DNA of 64,000 nt from Mycolicibacterium porcinum (GCA_002086835.1 MVIG01000012.1:62001-126000); one strand, 5' to 3'; shown: positions 54,174 through 63,158, counted from the first letter of the stretch. Numbers and translations: made by a program. The notes: a model not told the origin generated them from the sequence alone.

Positions 54174-54220
54174 GGCTTCGACTGTACGACCACACGAGCG
54201 GCCGAACTATGGTCGGAATC

Positions 54221-54361
54221 ATGACGAACACCGAACCGGTCACCTTGATCAACGTGTTCGAGGTGCCGCAGGACGAGCTGGACGCATTCGCCGCCGACTG
54301 GCACACCCGCGCCATCGCCCACCCCGGGCTGTACCGCGTGGTGGAGGAATTCACCGCCTGA
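54221..54361 (+). pseudogene. Antibiotic biosynthesis monooxygenase (ABM) domain remnant
   Basis: 46 residues: MTNTEPVTLINVFEVPQDEL, DAFAADWHTR, then AIAHPGLYRVVEEFTA. Full ABM proteins are about 100 residues; here the first 30 residues (strand 1 and helix 1) are joined directly to what looks like the family's C-terminal end, so the middle appears to have been lost by an in-frame deletion. The gene retains a good leaderless promoter (TATGGT 7 nt before ATG) and is followed by a strong hairpin, so a short product may still be made. Confidence 0.6.
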
Positions 54362-54368
54362 AAACGAC

Positions 54369-54417
54369 TCTGCGCCCAGGGCGTTGATGTGCGGGAAGCA
54401 CACGCCCTGAGCGCAGA
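54369..54417. terminator. Long hairpin between ABM remnant and ino1
   Basis: TCTGCGC-C-CAGGGCGT pairs with ACGCCCTG-A-GCGCAGA (15 pairs, one mismatch), and the 17-nt loop holds a nested GTGC/GCAC pair. It sits between convergent genes and probably terminates both. Confidence 0.75.
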
Positions 54418-54432
54418 ATCGAACGCGAAGAA

Positions 54433-55524
54433 CTAGCCGTTGATGAAGCTCTCCAGCTCGATGCGCGCGACATCGTCGGCGATCTGCTTCGGCGGGCTCT
54501 TCATCAGGTAGGCCGAGGCCGCCTCGATGGGGCCGCCGATGCCGCGGTCCTTGGCGATCTTGGCAGCGCGCACCGCGTCGATGATGACGCCGGCCGAGTT
54601 GGGGGAGTCCCACACCTCGAGCTTGTACTCCAGGTTCAGCGGCACGTCACCGAAGGCGCGGCCTTCGAGGCGGACGTAGGCCCACTTGCGGTCGTCGAGC
54701 CACGCGACGTGGTCGGACGGGCCGATGTGGACGTTCTTGTCCTCGACCTTTCCGGCCAGCGAGCCGGTCAGGTTGGAGGTGACGGCCTGGGTCTTGGAGA
54801 CCTTCTTGGACTCGAGGCGCGAGCGCTCCAGCATGTTCAGGAAGTCCATGTTGCCGCCGACGTTGAGCTGGTAGGTGCGGTCCAGCGTGACGCCGCGGTC
54901 CTCGAACAGCTTGGCCATGACGCGGTGGGTGATGGTCGCGCCGACCTGGCTCTTGATGTCGTCGCCGACGATCGGGACACCGGCGTCCTCAAACTTCTTG
55001 GCCCACACCGGGTCGGAGGCGATGAACACCGGCAGCGCGTTGACGAAGGCCACGCCGGCGTCGATGGCGCACTGGGCGTAGAACTTGTCGGCCTCTTCGG
55101 AGCCGACAGGAAGGTAGGAGACCAGCACGTCGACCTTGGCGTCCTTGAGTGCCTGGACCACATCGACGGGCTCGAAGTCGGAGATCTCGATGGTGTCGGC
55201 GTAGTACTTGCCGATGCCGTCCAGGGTCGGGCCGCGCTGCACCGTCACGTTGGTCGGCGGCACGTCGGCGATCTTGATGGTGTTGTTCTCGGAGGCGAAG
55301 ATGGCCTCGGACAGGTCGAAGCCGACCTTCTTGGCGTCGACGTCGAATGCGGCGACGAACTTCACGTCACGCACGTGGTACGGGCCGAACTTCACGTGCA
55401 TCAGGCCCGGCACGGTCGTGTTCTCATCGGCGTTGTGGTAGTACTGCACGCCCTGGACCAGGGATGATGCGCAGTTACCGACGCCGACGATGGCGACCCG
55501 GATTTCTCCTGCGTGCTCAGACAT
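54433..55524 (-). CDS. ino1: Inositol-3-phosphate synthase
   Basis: 363 residues. NAD-binding [20 protein letters not shown] at the N-terminus, [20 protein letters not shown] and [12 protein letters not shown] in the catalytic region. It converts glucose-6-phosphate to L-myo-inositol-1-phosphate, feeding phosphatidylinositol, PIMs and mycothiol. ATG 55524 follows AAGGAGATCGTCC; an upstream frame extension of 40 residues is not expected. A PadR regulator lies 59 bp upstream on the same strand, the same pair as in M. tuberculosis. Confidence 0.98.
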   Translation of the reverse strand: MSEHAGEIRVAIVGVGNCASSLVQGVQYYHNADENTTVPGLMHVKFGPYHVRDVKFVAAFDVDAKKVGFDLSEAIFASENNTIKIADVPPTNVTVQRGPTLDGIGKYYADTIEISDFEPVDVVQALKDAKVDVLVSYLPVGSEEADKFYAQCAIDAGVAFVNALPVFIASDPVWAKKFEDAGVPIVGDDIKSQVGATITHRVMAKLFEDRGVTLDRTYQLNVGGNMDFLNMLERSRLESKKVSKTQAVTSNLTGSLAGKVEDKNVHIGPSDHVAWLDDRKWAYVRLEGRAFGDVPLNLEYKLEVWDSPNSAGVIIDAVRAAKIAKDRGIGGPIEAASAYLMKSPPKQIADDVARIELESFING

Positions 55525-55583
55525 GGACGATCTCCTTACTCGTTCTGTGTGCTCGGCCTGGGGGGCCGCGTTCGGAGCTGTGC

Positions 55584-56129
55584 TCATATGTTTTCTGGGC
55601 GCCCCTGCGCCGTACGTTCGGCCGCGATCAACTCGTTGAGCCATTTCACTTCTCGTTCGCTGGACTCCAGGCCCAGCTGGTGCAGCTGACGGGTGTAGCG
55701 GTCGAAAGAACTACTGGCCCGCGCCACCGCTTCGCGCAGACCTTCCCGGCGTTCCTCCACCTGACGGCGACGCCCCTCCAGAATTCGCATCCTGGCCTCG
55801 GCCGGGGTGCGGTTGAAGAAGGCAAGGTGGACACCGAACCCGTCGTCGGAGAAGTTCTGTGGTCCCGTGTCGGCGACCAACTCGCTGAATCGCTGCTTGC
55901 CGGCATCGGTCAGCTGGTACACCCGCCGAGCCCGGCGCACCTTGGTCGGTCCCAAGGGTGCGGCGTCCTCGACGATGAGGCCGTCGGCCTGCATGCGGCG
56001 TAATGCCGGGTAGAGCGACCCATACGAGAACGCCCTGAACGCCCCCAACAGACCCGTCAAACGCTTGCGCAGCTCATAGCCGTGCATGGGTGACTCGAGC
56101 AAGAGACCGAGGATCGCGAGCTCAAGCAT
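55584..56129 (-). CDS. PadR family transcriptional regulator (Rv0047c-like)
   Basis: 181 residues. The winged helix (1-80) begins [20 protein letters not shown] and includes [19 protein letters not shown]; a C-terminal helical domain (about 95-180) matches PadR subfamily 1/Vir_act_alpha_C. Start ATG 56129 at the exact family start, with AAAGGGGG upstream; an upstream extension to 56186 is unlikely. Its position just before ino1 suggests it could influence inositol synthesis. Confidence 0.92.
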   Translation of the reverse strand: MLELAILGLLLESPMHGYELRKRLTGLLGAFRAFSYGSLYPALRRMQADGLIVEDAAPLGPTKVRRARRVYQLTDAGKQRFSELVADTGPQNFSDDGFGVHLAFFNRTPAEARMRILEGRRRQVEERREGLREAVARASSSFDRYTRQLHQLGLESSEREVKWLNELIAAERTAQGRPENI

Positions 56130-56202
56130 CAAGTTCACCCCCTTTCGACAGATCAGATGGAATTGATCGCTACGACGGATCAACACCTCGCCAAACTGTA
56201 TC

Positions 56203-56221
56203 GCGCCGATATATTTGGCGC
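56203..56221. promoter_or_regulatory. Inverted repeat upstream of padR
   Basis: GCGCC-N9-GGCGC with an AT-rich centre (GATATATTT), 74 bp upstream of the padR start. Possible PadR autoregulatory site or promoter; short arms, so weak. Confidence 0.3.
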
Positions 56222-56259
56222 CAAGTGTTGGCTCAGATCGGTGTGCGATCGGGTGGCGC

Positions 56260-57132
56260 TCACCCGTTGTTGCGGTACATCCCCTTGACCGTGCCGTCGG
56301 GGTACAGGTCGATGCTTCCGCCGCCGAAGTCGCTGCTCACGACGACGGCGATGTTGATGGCCTCAGGCGTGGCCGGGTCTTCCGACGGGGTGATCCGCAG
56401 CCAGGTGCTCTTCACGTCGGCCCGCTTGGTGTTGAGGGTGTCGGGCGCGCCCCGCATGATCCCGAGGACCTTCTCGTAGTCGAATGCGGCGAGGTCGACG
56501 AGGCGGTCGTCCTTCTCGACGTTGCGCGGATCGGTGCTCGGGTCACCCCAGCCGCCGGTGTAGCGGTAGTAGAGCTTCTTGCGGCTGTCCTGCGGGTCCG
56601 GGCGGTAGAGCAAGGCCGAATCGGGATCGATGTGCAGCTCGAAGCCCGTGGTGGCGCCGAACTTCTTGCGCATCTGCTCGAACAGTCCCTTGACCCCGTT
56701 CAGCGATTGCAGCTGTGTCGGCGGGGTCAGCACAACCGGGTCGATGCCGTCGGGTACCGCTCCCGGGTCCGGGTTGAAACTCAACGGCGAGGCGGTGTTT
56801 CCGTACAGGCCCCAGCCGATGCCGATGCCGAGCACCACCAGCACGGCGGCCGAGGCCAGACGCAGTCCCCAGCCGGAGCCGGCCGGTTTCCGGACGCGCG
56901 GCAGCCGGGGCTTGGTCAGTGTCGGCAGCTGCACCGGAGCGCCGGAGTTCTGCAGATCCTCGACCAGACGGGCCAGATCGCCCAGCGTCGTGGCGCTGGT
57001 GGCCGCCGACACCCGTTGGCGGTGCTCCTCCATGGACAACTGGCCCTCGCCCAGCGCGTTGTCGAGCACCTTGCAGGTGTCGTTGCGGTCACTGTCTTTG
57101 GCCCGCGTGTTCGAGGGTTGCCGTGTTGCCAC
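56260..57132 (-). CDS. DUF1707-containing membrane protein (Rv0048c-like)
   Basis: 290 residues. A DUF1707/SHOCT-like domain (about 14-62) with RNDTCKVLDNALGEGQLSME, then a Pro-rich linker, one membrane helix (about 88-110) and an outside domain of 180 residues with no named motif, including YYRYTGGWGDPSTDPR. Function unknown. GTG 57132 has TACGAT 7 nt upstream (leaderless pattern). It diverges from the DUF5318 gene, so the promoters are only about 44 bp apart. Confidence 0.85.
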   Translation of the reverse strand: MATRQPSNTRAKDSDRNDTCKVLDNALGEGQLSMEEHRQRVSAATSATTLGDLARLVEDLQNSGAPVQLPTLTKPRLPRVRKPAGSGWGLRLASAAVLVVLGIGIGWGLYGNTASPLSFNPDPGAVPDGIDPVVLTPPTQLQSLNGVKGLFEQMRKKFGATTGFELHIDPDSALLYRPDPQDSRKKLYYRYTGGWGDPSTDPRNVEKDDRLVDLAAFDYEKVLGIMRGAPDTLNTKRADVKSTWLRITPSEDPATPEAINIAVVVSSDFGGGSIDLYPDGTVKGMYRNNG

Positions 57133-57201
57133 GCCGATGATCGTAAGAGGTGTGACGCGGTCGCGCCTCGGTGCGCAGGGGGCCGACGTACTCTGGTCTT
57201 C

Positions 57202-57624
57202 GTGCGATTGCAGAGACAGGTGGTGGATTACGCGCTTCGGCGGCGGTCCCTGCTGGCTGAGGTCTATTCGGGGCGCACCGGCGTCTCGGAGGTCTGTGAT
57301 GCCAACCCGTACCTGCTTCGCGCGGCAAAGTTTCACGGCAAGCAGAGTTCGGTGATGTGTCCGATCTGCCGTAAAGAGCAGCTCACGCTGGTGTCGTGGG
57401 TTTTCGGTGATCATCTGGGTCCGGTGTCGGGCTCAGCGCGCACCGCGGAGGAGCTGGTGATGTTGGCAACTCGTTACGACGAGTTCGCAGTCCATGTGGT
57501 GGAGGTATGCCGCACCTGCAGTTGGAATCATCTGGTCAAGTCATATGTCCTGGGCGCGCCTCGGCCGCCGAAGGCACGTGGCACTCGAGGCACGCGCAAG
57601 TCGGCGCGTACGGCCAGTGAATAA
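57202..57624 (+). CDS. DUF5318 protein with zinc-ribbon-like Cys pairs (Rv0049-like)
   Basis: 140 residues. Two CxxC pairs, Cys53/Cys56 (MCPICRKEQL) and Cys103/Cys106 (VCRTCSWNH), suggest a zinc ribbon. A basic tail ends GTRKSARTASE. Function unknown; conserved upstream of ponA1 in mycobacteria. GTG 57202 has TACTCT 7 nt upstream (leaderless pattern). Its end overlaps the ponA1 start by 8 nt, so the two are coupled. Confidence 0.85.
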   Translation: MRLQRQVVDYALRRRSLLAEVYSGRTGVSEVCDANPYLLRAAKFHGKQSSVMCPICRKEQLTLVSWVFGDHLGPVSGSARTAEELVMLATRYDEFAVHVVEVCRTCSWNHLVKSYVLGAPRPPKARGTRGTRKSARTASE

Positions 57625-60190
57625 CGAAGGGCGCCATAGCCGGTCAGCCAACGACATCCGTAGTGCGGCTGACCGCCTTGGCGCGCGCGAAAACAGGCCG
57701 CCCGCGCGGGAGAAGCCTCCGGTCCGGGAGCCCAGGCCGCCGGCGCGTGAGCCGGGACCCGTCGTACGCGACAGCGGTCCTGCCGCACGCGACAGCGGGC
57801 CGGTGGGACGGGACAAGGGACCCACGGCTCGTCCCGGCCGTCCGGCGTTGCCGCCCGACGATCGGCTCACCACGGTGCTGCCGCCGGTGCGCGACGGCGG
57901 ACCCGCTCCGCTGGACGTCGTCAGGGCTGCGATGGACGGCACGCCTCCGCCGAAACCGCAGCCACCGAAGTCTCCGCCACCGCCGCCACCAGGCGGCGGC
58001 CGCGGATCGGGCCCCTCGGGTCCGTCCGGGCCCGGACCCAAGCCGACCCGGCAGTTCCACATCAACTGGAAGTTGGTGCGACGGCTGTCGATCGCCGGCG
58101 TGGTGGCGATGATCCTGCTTCCGCTCGTCACGTTCGGTATGGCGTACATGATCGTCGACGTTCCACAACCCGGCGATATCCGGACCAACCAGGTGTCGAC
58201 GATCCTGGCCAGCGACGGCAGCGAGATCGCCAAGATCGTTCCGCCGGAAGGCAACCGGATCGACGTCGGTATCGACAAGATCCCCGAGCATGTCCGCAAC
58301 GCGGTGATGGCCGCCGAGGACCGCGATTTCTACACCAATCCGGGCTTCTCGTTCACCGCGCTGTTGCGCGCGATCAAGAACAACTTGGTCGGCGGCGATC
58401 TCCAGGGCGGATCGACCATCACGCAGCAGTACGTCAAGAACGCACTCGTCGGTGACGAGCGTTCAGGCATCGGCGGTCTGATCCGCAAGGCCAAGGAGCT
58501 CGTCATCTCGACCAAGATGGCCAGCGAGTGGTCCAAAGACGCTGTGATGCAGGCGTATCTGAACATGATCTATTTCGGCCGCGGCTCGTACGGAATCGCG
58601 GCGGCGGCAAAGGCGTACTTCGACAAGCCGGTCGATCAGCTCACCGTCGCCGAAGGCGCGCTGATGGCTGCCCTGATCCAGCGGCCGTCCGGGTTGGACC
58701 CCGCCGTGAATCCGCAAGGGGCGGCGGACCGGTGGAACTGGGTGCTCGACGGCATGGTCGACATGGGTGCGCTGTCCGCCCAGGAACGCGCCGGCCAGGT
58801 GTTCCCGCCGACGGTGCCGCCGGACCAGGCGCGCCAGGCGAACCAGACCACCGGGCCGAACGGGCTGATCGAGCGCCAGGTCACCAAGGAACTGCTGGAT
58901 CTGTTCGATATCAGTGAGCAGGCGCTCAACACCGAGGGCCTGCAGGTCACCACCACGATCGACCCGCAGGCCCAGCAGGCCGCCGAGAACGCGGTGTCCA
59001 AGTACATGGACGGGCAGGACCCTGACATGCGGACCGCGGTGGTCTCCATCGATCCGCACGACGGCGCGGTCAAGGCCTACTACGGCGGCTCGGACGCCAA
59101 CGGCTTCGACTTCGCCCAGGCCGGTCTGCCGACAGGTTCGTCGTTCAAGGTGTTCGCGCTCGTCGCCGCCCTGCAACAGGGCATCGGTCTGGGCTATCAG
59201 GTCGACAGCGGGCCGGTCACGGTCAACGGCATCAAGATCAGCAACGTCGAGGGTGAGGGCTGCGGCACCTGCTCGATCGCCGAGGCGCTCAAGCGGTCGC
59301 TCAACACCAGTTACTACCGGCTGATGCTCAAGCTCGAGCACGGCCCCGAGGACGTGGCCAAGGCCGCCCACGATGCCGGCGTCGCCGAGAGTTTCCCCGG
59401 CGTGGAGCACACGCTGTCCGAGGACGGCAAGGGCGGCCCGCCGAACAACGGTGTGGTGCTGGGCCAGTACCAGTCCCGGGTGATCGACATGGCCTCGGCG
59501 TACGCCACCCTCGCGGCATCCGGGGTCTACCACAAGCCGCACTTCGTGCAGAAGGTCGTGAATTCGTCGGGACAGGTGCTGTTCGACGCGTCCAGCCAGG
59601 ACAACGGTGAGCAACGCATCGACAAGGCTGTGGCCGACAACGTGACCTCGGCCATGCAGCCGATCGCCGGCTGGTCCCGTGGTCACAACCTGGCCGGCGG
59701 ACGTGCCTCGGCTGCGAAGACGGGCACCAACCAGCTCGGCGACACCGGCGACAATCGCGACGCCTGGATGGTCGGTTACACACCGTCGCTTTCGACCGCG
59801 GTCTGGGTGGGTACCTCCGACGGTGTGAAACCGTTGAAGACAGCGGGCGGCGGACCGGTCTACGGATCCGGCCTGCCATCGGACATCTGGAAATCCACGA
59901 TGGACGGTGCGCTGAAGGGCACGGACAACGAGACGTTCCCGAAGCCGACCGAGATCGGTGGCTATGCGGGTGTGCCGCAGGCCCCGGTGGCCCCGCCGCC
60001 GGGAACCCTGCCGAACGGCCCGGGGGTGTCGGTGATGCCTTCGGAGACCGTGATCCAGCCGACCATCGAAGTGGCCCCGGGCATCACGATCCCGATCGGC
60101 CCTCCGACGACCGTGCCGATCGGACCGCCGCCGGGAGCTCCCGTTGTGCCCGGCGTGCCGGAAGTCCCGGTGGCCCCGCCGCCTCCGTGA
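57617..60190 (+). CDS. ponA1: Bifunctional penicillin-binding protein PonA1
   Basis: 857 residues. A long, charged and Pro-rich cytosolic N-terminus (about 1-150) precedes one membrane helix (about 158-182). The GT51 glycosyltransferase domain (about 215-400) has AVMAAEDRDFYTNPGFS and GGSTITQQYVKNALVG; the transpeptidase domain (about 490-790) has catalytic Ser in PTGSSFKVFAL (SxxK), SLN and KTGTNQLGDTG. The C-terminus is Pro-rich. PonA1 builds polar peptidoglycan, and its N-terminus is a PknB target in M. tuberculosis. Start GTG 57617 is the best fit, but the exact N-terminus is uncertain. Confidence 0.95.
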   Translation: MNNEGRHSRSANDIRSAADRLGARENRPPAREKPPVREPRPPAREPGPVVRDSGPAARDSGPVGRDKGPTARPGRPALPPDDRLTTVLPPVRDGGPAPLDVVRAAMDGTPPPKPQPPKSPPPPPPGGGRGSGPSGPSGPGPKPTRQFHINWKLVRRLSIAGVVAMILLPLVTFGMAYMIVDVPQPGDIRTNQVSTILASDGSEIAKIVPPEGNRIDVGIDKIPEHVRNAVMAAEDRDFYTNPGFSFTALLRAIKNNLVGGDLQGGSTITQQYVKNALVGDERSGIGGLIRKAKELVISTKMASEWSKDAVMQAYLNMIYFGRGSYGIAAAAKAYFDKPVDQLTVAEGALMAALIQRPSGLDPAVNPQGAADRWNWVLDGMVDMGALSAQERAGQVFPPTVPPDQARQANQTTGPNGLIERQVTKELLDLFDISEQALNTEGLQVTTTIDPQAQQAAENAVSKYMDGQDPDMRTAVVSIDPHDGAVKAYYGGSDANGFDFAQAGLPTGSSFKVFALVAALQQGIGLGYQVDSGPVTVNGIKISNVEGEGCGTCSIAEALKRSLNTSYYRLMLKLEHGPEDVAKAAHDAGVAESFPGVEHTLSEDGKGGPPNNGVVLGQYQSRVIDMASAYATLAASGVYHKPHFVQKVVNSSGQVLFDASSQDNGEQRIDKAVADNVTSAMQPIAGWSRGHNLAGGRASAAKTGTNQLGDTGDNRDAWMVGYTPSLSTAVWVGTSDGVKPLKTAGGGPVYGSGLPSDIWKSTMDGALKGTDNETFPKPTEIGGYAGVPQAPVAPPPGTLPNGPGVSVMPSETVIQPTIEVAPGITIPIGPPTTVPIGPPPGAPVVPGVPEVPVAPPPP

Positions 60191-61929
60191 CGGACCGGGT
60201 AGCGCAGGATTCGCCGGCCGAGCCGACGGAGCTGGATTCGCCGGCTCCGCCGGTCGGACGGGAGTCGCCGGGTCCGCCGGTCGGACGGGAGTCGCCGGGT
60301 CCGCCGGTCGGGTTCGATTCGCCGGCTCCGCCGGCAGAAGACCGCCGGAGCGCCGACGACCGCGACCTCCCAAGCCGCACCGACCGGCTGGGCGAGGCAC
60401 TGTCGCAGACCGTCGGCGGGCCCGTCGGCCGGCACGCGTTGATCGGCCGGTCACGGTTCATGACCCCGCTGCGGGTGATGTTCGTGATCGGCGTGGTGTT
60501 CCTCGCGTTGGGCTATACGACCAAGGCCGCCTGTCTGCAGACGACGGGCAAGGGCAGTGCGGGCGAGCGGGTGGCCAACTGGGAGAACAACCGGGCCTAC
60601 TACGAGCTGTGTTACTCCGACACCGTTCCGCTCTACACCGCAGAGTTGTTGAACCTCGGCAAGTTCCCCTACAAGTCCAGTTGGGTCGAGAACGACGCGA
60701 CCGGCAAGCCGCGCATGCAGTACGACGGCAGCCCGGCGATCCGGTACATGGAGTATCCGGTGCTCACCGGGCTCTATCAGTACGTGTCGATGTCGCTGGC
60801 CAAGACCTACACCGCGGTGACCAAGCTGGTGTCGGTCCCGCTGGTGGCCGAGGTGGTGATGTTCTTCAACATCTCGGCGTTCGGCCTGGCGTTGGCCTGG
60901 CTGGCCACGATCTGGGCCACTTCACGAATGGCCGGCCGGCGGGTGTGGGATGCCGCGCTCGTGGCGGGCTCGCCGATCGTGATCTTCCAGGTGTTCACCA
61001 ACTTCGACGCCTTGGCCACAGCCAGCGCGGCGGGCGCGATGCTGGCGTGGGCCCGGCGAAAACCGGTGTGGGCCGGCGCGCTGATCGGAATCGGCGTGGC
61101 AGCCAAGCTGTATCCGCTGCTGCTGTTCGTGCCGCTGGTGCTGCTCGGGCTGCGCACCGGGCGCCTGCGGGAGGTCGGCAAGGCGGGGCTGACGGCGGTC
61201 GCGGCGTGGCTGCTGATCAACCTGCCGATCATGGTGCTCTTCCCACGAGGCTGGTCGGAGTTCTTCCGGCTCAACACCCGTCGCGGCGACGACATGGACT
61301 CCCTCTACAACGTGGTGAAGTCGTTCACCGATTGGCGGGGCTTCGATCCCGACCTCGGCTTCTGGCAGCCGCCGACGGTGCTCAACACGGTCACGGCGGT
61401 GTTGTTCGCGGCGTGCTGTATCGCTATCGGCTACATTGCGTTGACGGCGCCGCGGCGTCCGCGATTGGCGCAACTGGCATTCCTGGTGGTCGCCGCGTTC
61501 CTGCTGACCAACAAGGTGTGGAGCCCGCAGTTCTCGTTGTGGCTGGTGCCGCTGGCGGTCCTGGCGCTGCCGCATCGCCGAATCCTGTTGGCGTGGATGA
61601 CGATCGACGCGCTGGTGTGGATACCGCGCATGCTCTATCTGTACGGCGAGCAGAACAAGGGCCTGCCCGAGCAGTGGTTCACCACCACCGTGTTGCTACG
61701 CGATCTGGCAGTGATCGTGCTGTGCGCGTTGATCATTCGCCAGATCTACCGTCCGGAACTCGATCTTGTGCGCCACGGCGGACGCATCGACGACCCCACC
61801 GGCGGGGTGTTCGATCGCGCGCCCGACAGCCCGCCGCGGTGGCTGCCGGACTGGCTGCGTCCGTCGGCGGACCGGGTCCGGATCGAGCCGAAGCCAGAGC
61901 CCGAGCCGGAACTGGCCGACGCGAAGTAG
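60187..61929 (+). CDS. GT87 family membrane glycosyltransferase (Rv0051-like)
   Basis: 580 residues. Residues 1-95 are a disordered leader with a 9-residue repeat; then about ten membrane helices with a large first outside loop. Motifs include SPIVIFQVFTNFDALATASA, GVAAKLYPLLLFVPLVLLGL and LLTNKVWSPQFSLWLVPLAV, typical of polyprenyl-phosphate-sugar-dependent mannosyl/arabinosyl-like transferases (GT-C fold, GT87). The sugar acceptor is unknown. GTG 60187 overlaps the ponA1 stop (GTGA), so it is co-translated with the peptidoglycan polymerase. Confidence 0.9.
   Translation: MTDRVAQDSPAEPTELDSPAPPVGRESPGPPVGRESPGPPVGFDSPAPPAEDRRSADDRDLPSRTDRLGEALSQTVGGPVGRHALIGRSRFMTPLRVMFVIGVVFLALGYTTKAACLQTTGKGSAGERVANWENNRAYYELCYSDTVPLYTAELLNLGKFPYKSSWVENDATGKPRMQYDGSPAIRYMEYPVLTGLYQYVSMSLAKTYTAVTKLVSVPLVAEVVMFFNISAFGLALAWLATIWATSRMAGRRVWDAALVAGSPIVIFQVFTNFDALATASAAGAMLAWARRKPVWAGALIGIGVAAKLYPLLLFVPLVLLGLRTGRLREVGKAGLTAVAAWLLINLPIMVLFPRGWSEFFRLNTRRGDDMDSLYNVVKSFTDWRGFDPDLGFWQPPTVLNTVTAVLFAACCIAIGYIALTAPRRPRLAQLAFLVVAAFLLTNKVWSPQFSLWLVPLAVLALPHRRILLAWMTIDALVWIPRMLYLYGEQNKGLPEQWFTTTVLLRDLAVIVLCALIIRQIYRPELDLVRHGGRIDDPTGGVFDRAPDSPPRWLPDWLRPSADRVRIEPKPEPEPELADAK
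60232..60339 (+). repeat. Four 27-bp tandem repeats in the GT87 gene leader
   Basis: Residues 16-51 are four 9-residue units of type (R/L/F)(D/E)SP(A/G)PP(V/A)(G/E); the middle two (60259-60312) are identical in protein. Coding minisatellite in a disordered segment; likely to vary in copy number. Confidence 0.85.
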
Positions 61930-61933
61930 ACCC

Positions 61934-61967
61934 CGCGGCCGCGCCGCGCGTTGAGCGTGCGGCCGCG
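61934..61967. terminator. Hairpin between GT87 gene and Pro-rich membrane protein
   Basis: CGCGGCCGC / GCGGCCGCG with a 16-nt loop holding a short CGC/GCG pair, 4 bp after the GT87 stop and between convergent genes. No T run. Confidence 0.6.
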
Positions 61968-62053
61968 CCGGTTTCTGCACCAGGGCTGTGAATCCGATTT
62001 TTCGCGACCCTCAGGTGGAAAACGACGAGCCGGGGCCGCTGGTAAAGAAAAAC

Positions 62054-62710
62054 TCAGCCGGGGTACGGCGGGTAGAACTGGGGTGCAACCGGATTCTGCT
62101 TGGCCCGGATCCAGGCTGCGGTCGGCGGCACCAAGACCAATACGAGCGTGGTGACCGGGAAGATGAGGGCCACGAAATCCGATGGACCGCTGCGGTAGTG
62201 GTAGTCGGCGATAGTCGCGGGCAACGCGAGGCTGATCAGCGCGCTCAGAATGGAGACGCAGCATCCGACGGCCACGAGCCAGCGGCCGGCCATCTTGCGG
62301 GCGAACAGCAACACCGCTCCGATGAGGAGCAGTAGCCCGGCGATGATGTTCAGCGCCGTGACGGCGATCAGCCCGGCCCACCCGTCACTTAGCTGCTCGG
62401 TCGAGTCGTTGACGACGACGGCGAGTCCGAAGGCCATGGCGAGGCCGCCGAAGACGTTGGCGACTCCGCCCAGCGTGGCAAGAACACCCGCGATGATGCC
62501 CGTCACTCCGCTCGGTGACGGCATGGGAGCCGGCGCCAGGCCGTACGGGGTCGGCTGTCCGACCGGATACCCGGGTGGTTGCGGATAGCCCGGCTGCGGC
62601 GGATATCCGGGCTGAGGTGGATATCCCGGCTGCTGGGGGTGACCAGGCTGCTGGGCGTGGCCGGGTTGCTCGGGAAATCCCTGACCATAGGGCCCGTTGG
62701 GATAAGTCAC
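62054..62710 (-). CDS. Pro/Gly/Tyr-rich membrane protein
   Basis: 218 residues. The first 65 residues are a low-complexity tail of PGYPPQ-type units (PGHPQQ, PGYPPQ, PGYPQP), followed by four membrane helices (about 68-98, 110-133, 140-163 and 175-198). Proteins of this build are common in Mycobacteriales and usually carry DUF4190-like or DUF7144-like cores; I do not recognise a specific family here. GTG 62710. It diverges from rpsF. Confidence 0.75.
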   Translation of the reverse strand: MTYPNGPYGQGFPEQPGHAQQPGHPQQPGYPPQPGYPPQPGYPQPPGYPVGQPTPYGLAPAPMPSPSGVTGIIAGVLATLGGVANVFGGLAMAFGLAVVVNDSTEQLSDGWAGLIAVTALNIIAGLLLLIGAVLLFARKMAGRWLVAVGCCVSILSALISLALPATIADYHYRSGPSDFVALIFPVTTLVLVLVPPTAAWIRAKQNPVAPQFYPPYPG

Positions 62711-62815
62711 AGATTCCCCCGATCTCTGAAGACAACGGGCTCACCTTATACGGATTTCGCAGATCAGGGCGGTTTCGGGTAGCCTGGGCCGGTTGCCGAC
62801 GCAGGCGACCCTCCT

Positions 62816-62835
62816 GCCACGGAATCCACCGTGGC
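62816..62835 (+). promoter_or_regulatory. Stem-loop in the rpsF leader
   Basis: GCCACGG / CCGTGGC, 7-bp stem with AATCCA loop, ends 32 bp before the rpsF ATG and about 30 bp after a TAGCCT -10 candidate (62780-62785). It may be an autoregulatory leader of the rpsF-ssb-rpsR operon of the kind bound by the S6:S18 pair in other bacteria. Confidence 0.4.
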
Positions 62836-62867
62836 CGTACACGACCAGAGGAGGTGATGAGGTTCTA

Positions 62868-63158
62868 ATGCGTCCATACGAAATCATGGTCATTCTCGAC
62901 CCCACACTTGACGAGCGCACCGTAGCTCCGTCGTTGGAGACGTTCCTGAACGTCGTCCGCAAGGATGGCGGCAGTGTCGACAAGGTCGACATCTGGGGCC
63001 GTCGCCGGCTGGCTTACGAGATCGCCAAGCACGCCGAGGGCATCTACGCCGTTGTCGACGTCAAGGCTGAACCGGCCACCGTGTCCGAGCTCGACCGTCA
63101 GCTCAACCTGAACGAGTCCGTGCTTCGGACCAAGGTGATGCGGACCGACAAGCACTAA
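62868..63158 (+). CDS. rpsF: Small ribosomal subunit protein bS6
   Basis: 96 residues: [20 protein letters not shown] start and [20 protein letters not shown] core are those of S6, which pairs with S18 on the 30S platform. ATG 62868 is preceded by GAGGAGGTGATGAGG, a strong ribosome-binding site. First gene of rpsF-ssb-rpsR. Confidence 0.98.
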   Translation: MRPYEIMVILDPTLDERTVAPSLETFLNVVRKDGGSVDKVDIWGRRRLAYEIAKHAEGIYAVVDVKAEPATVSELDRQLNLNESVLRTKVMRTDKH

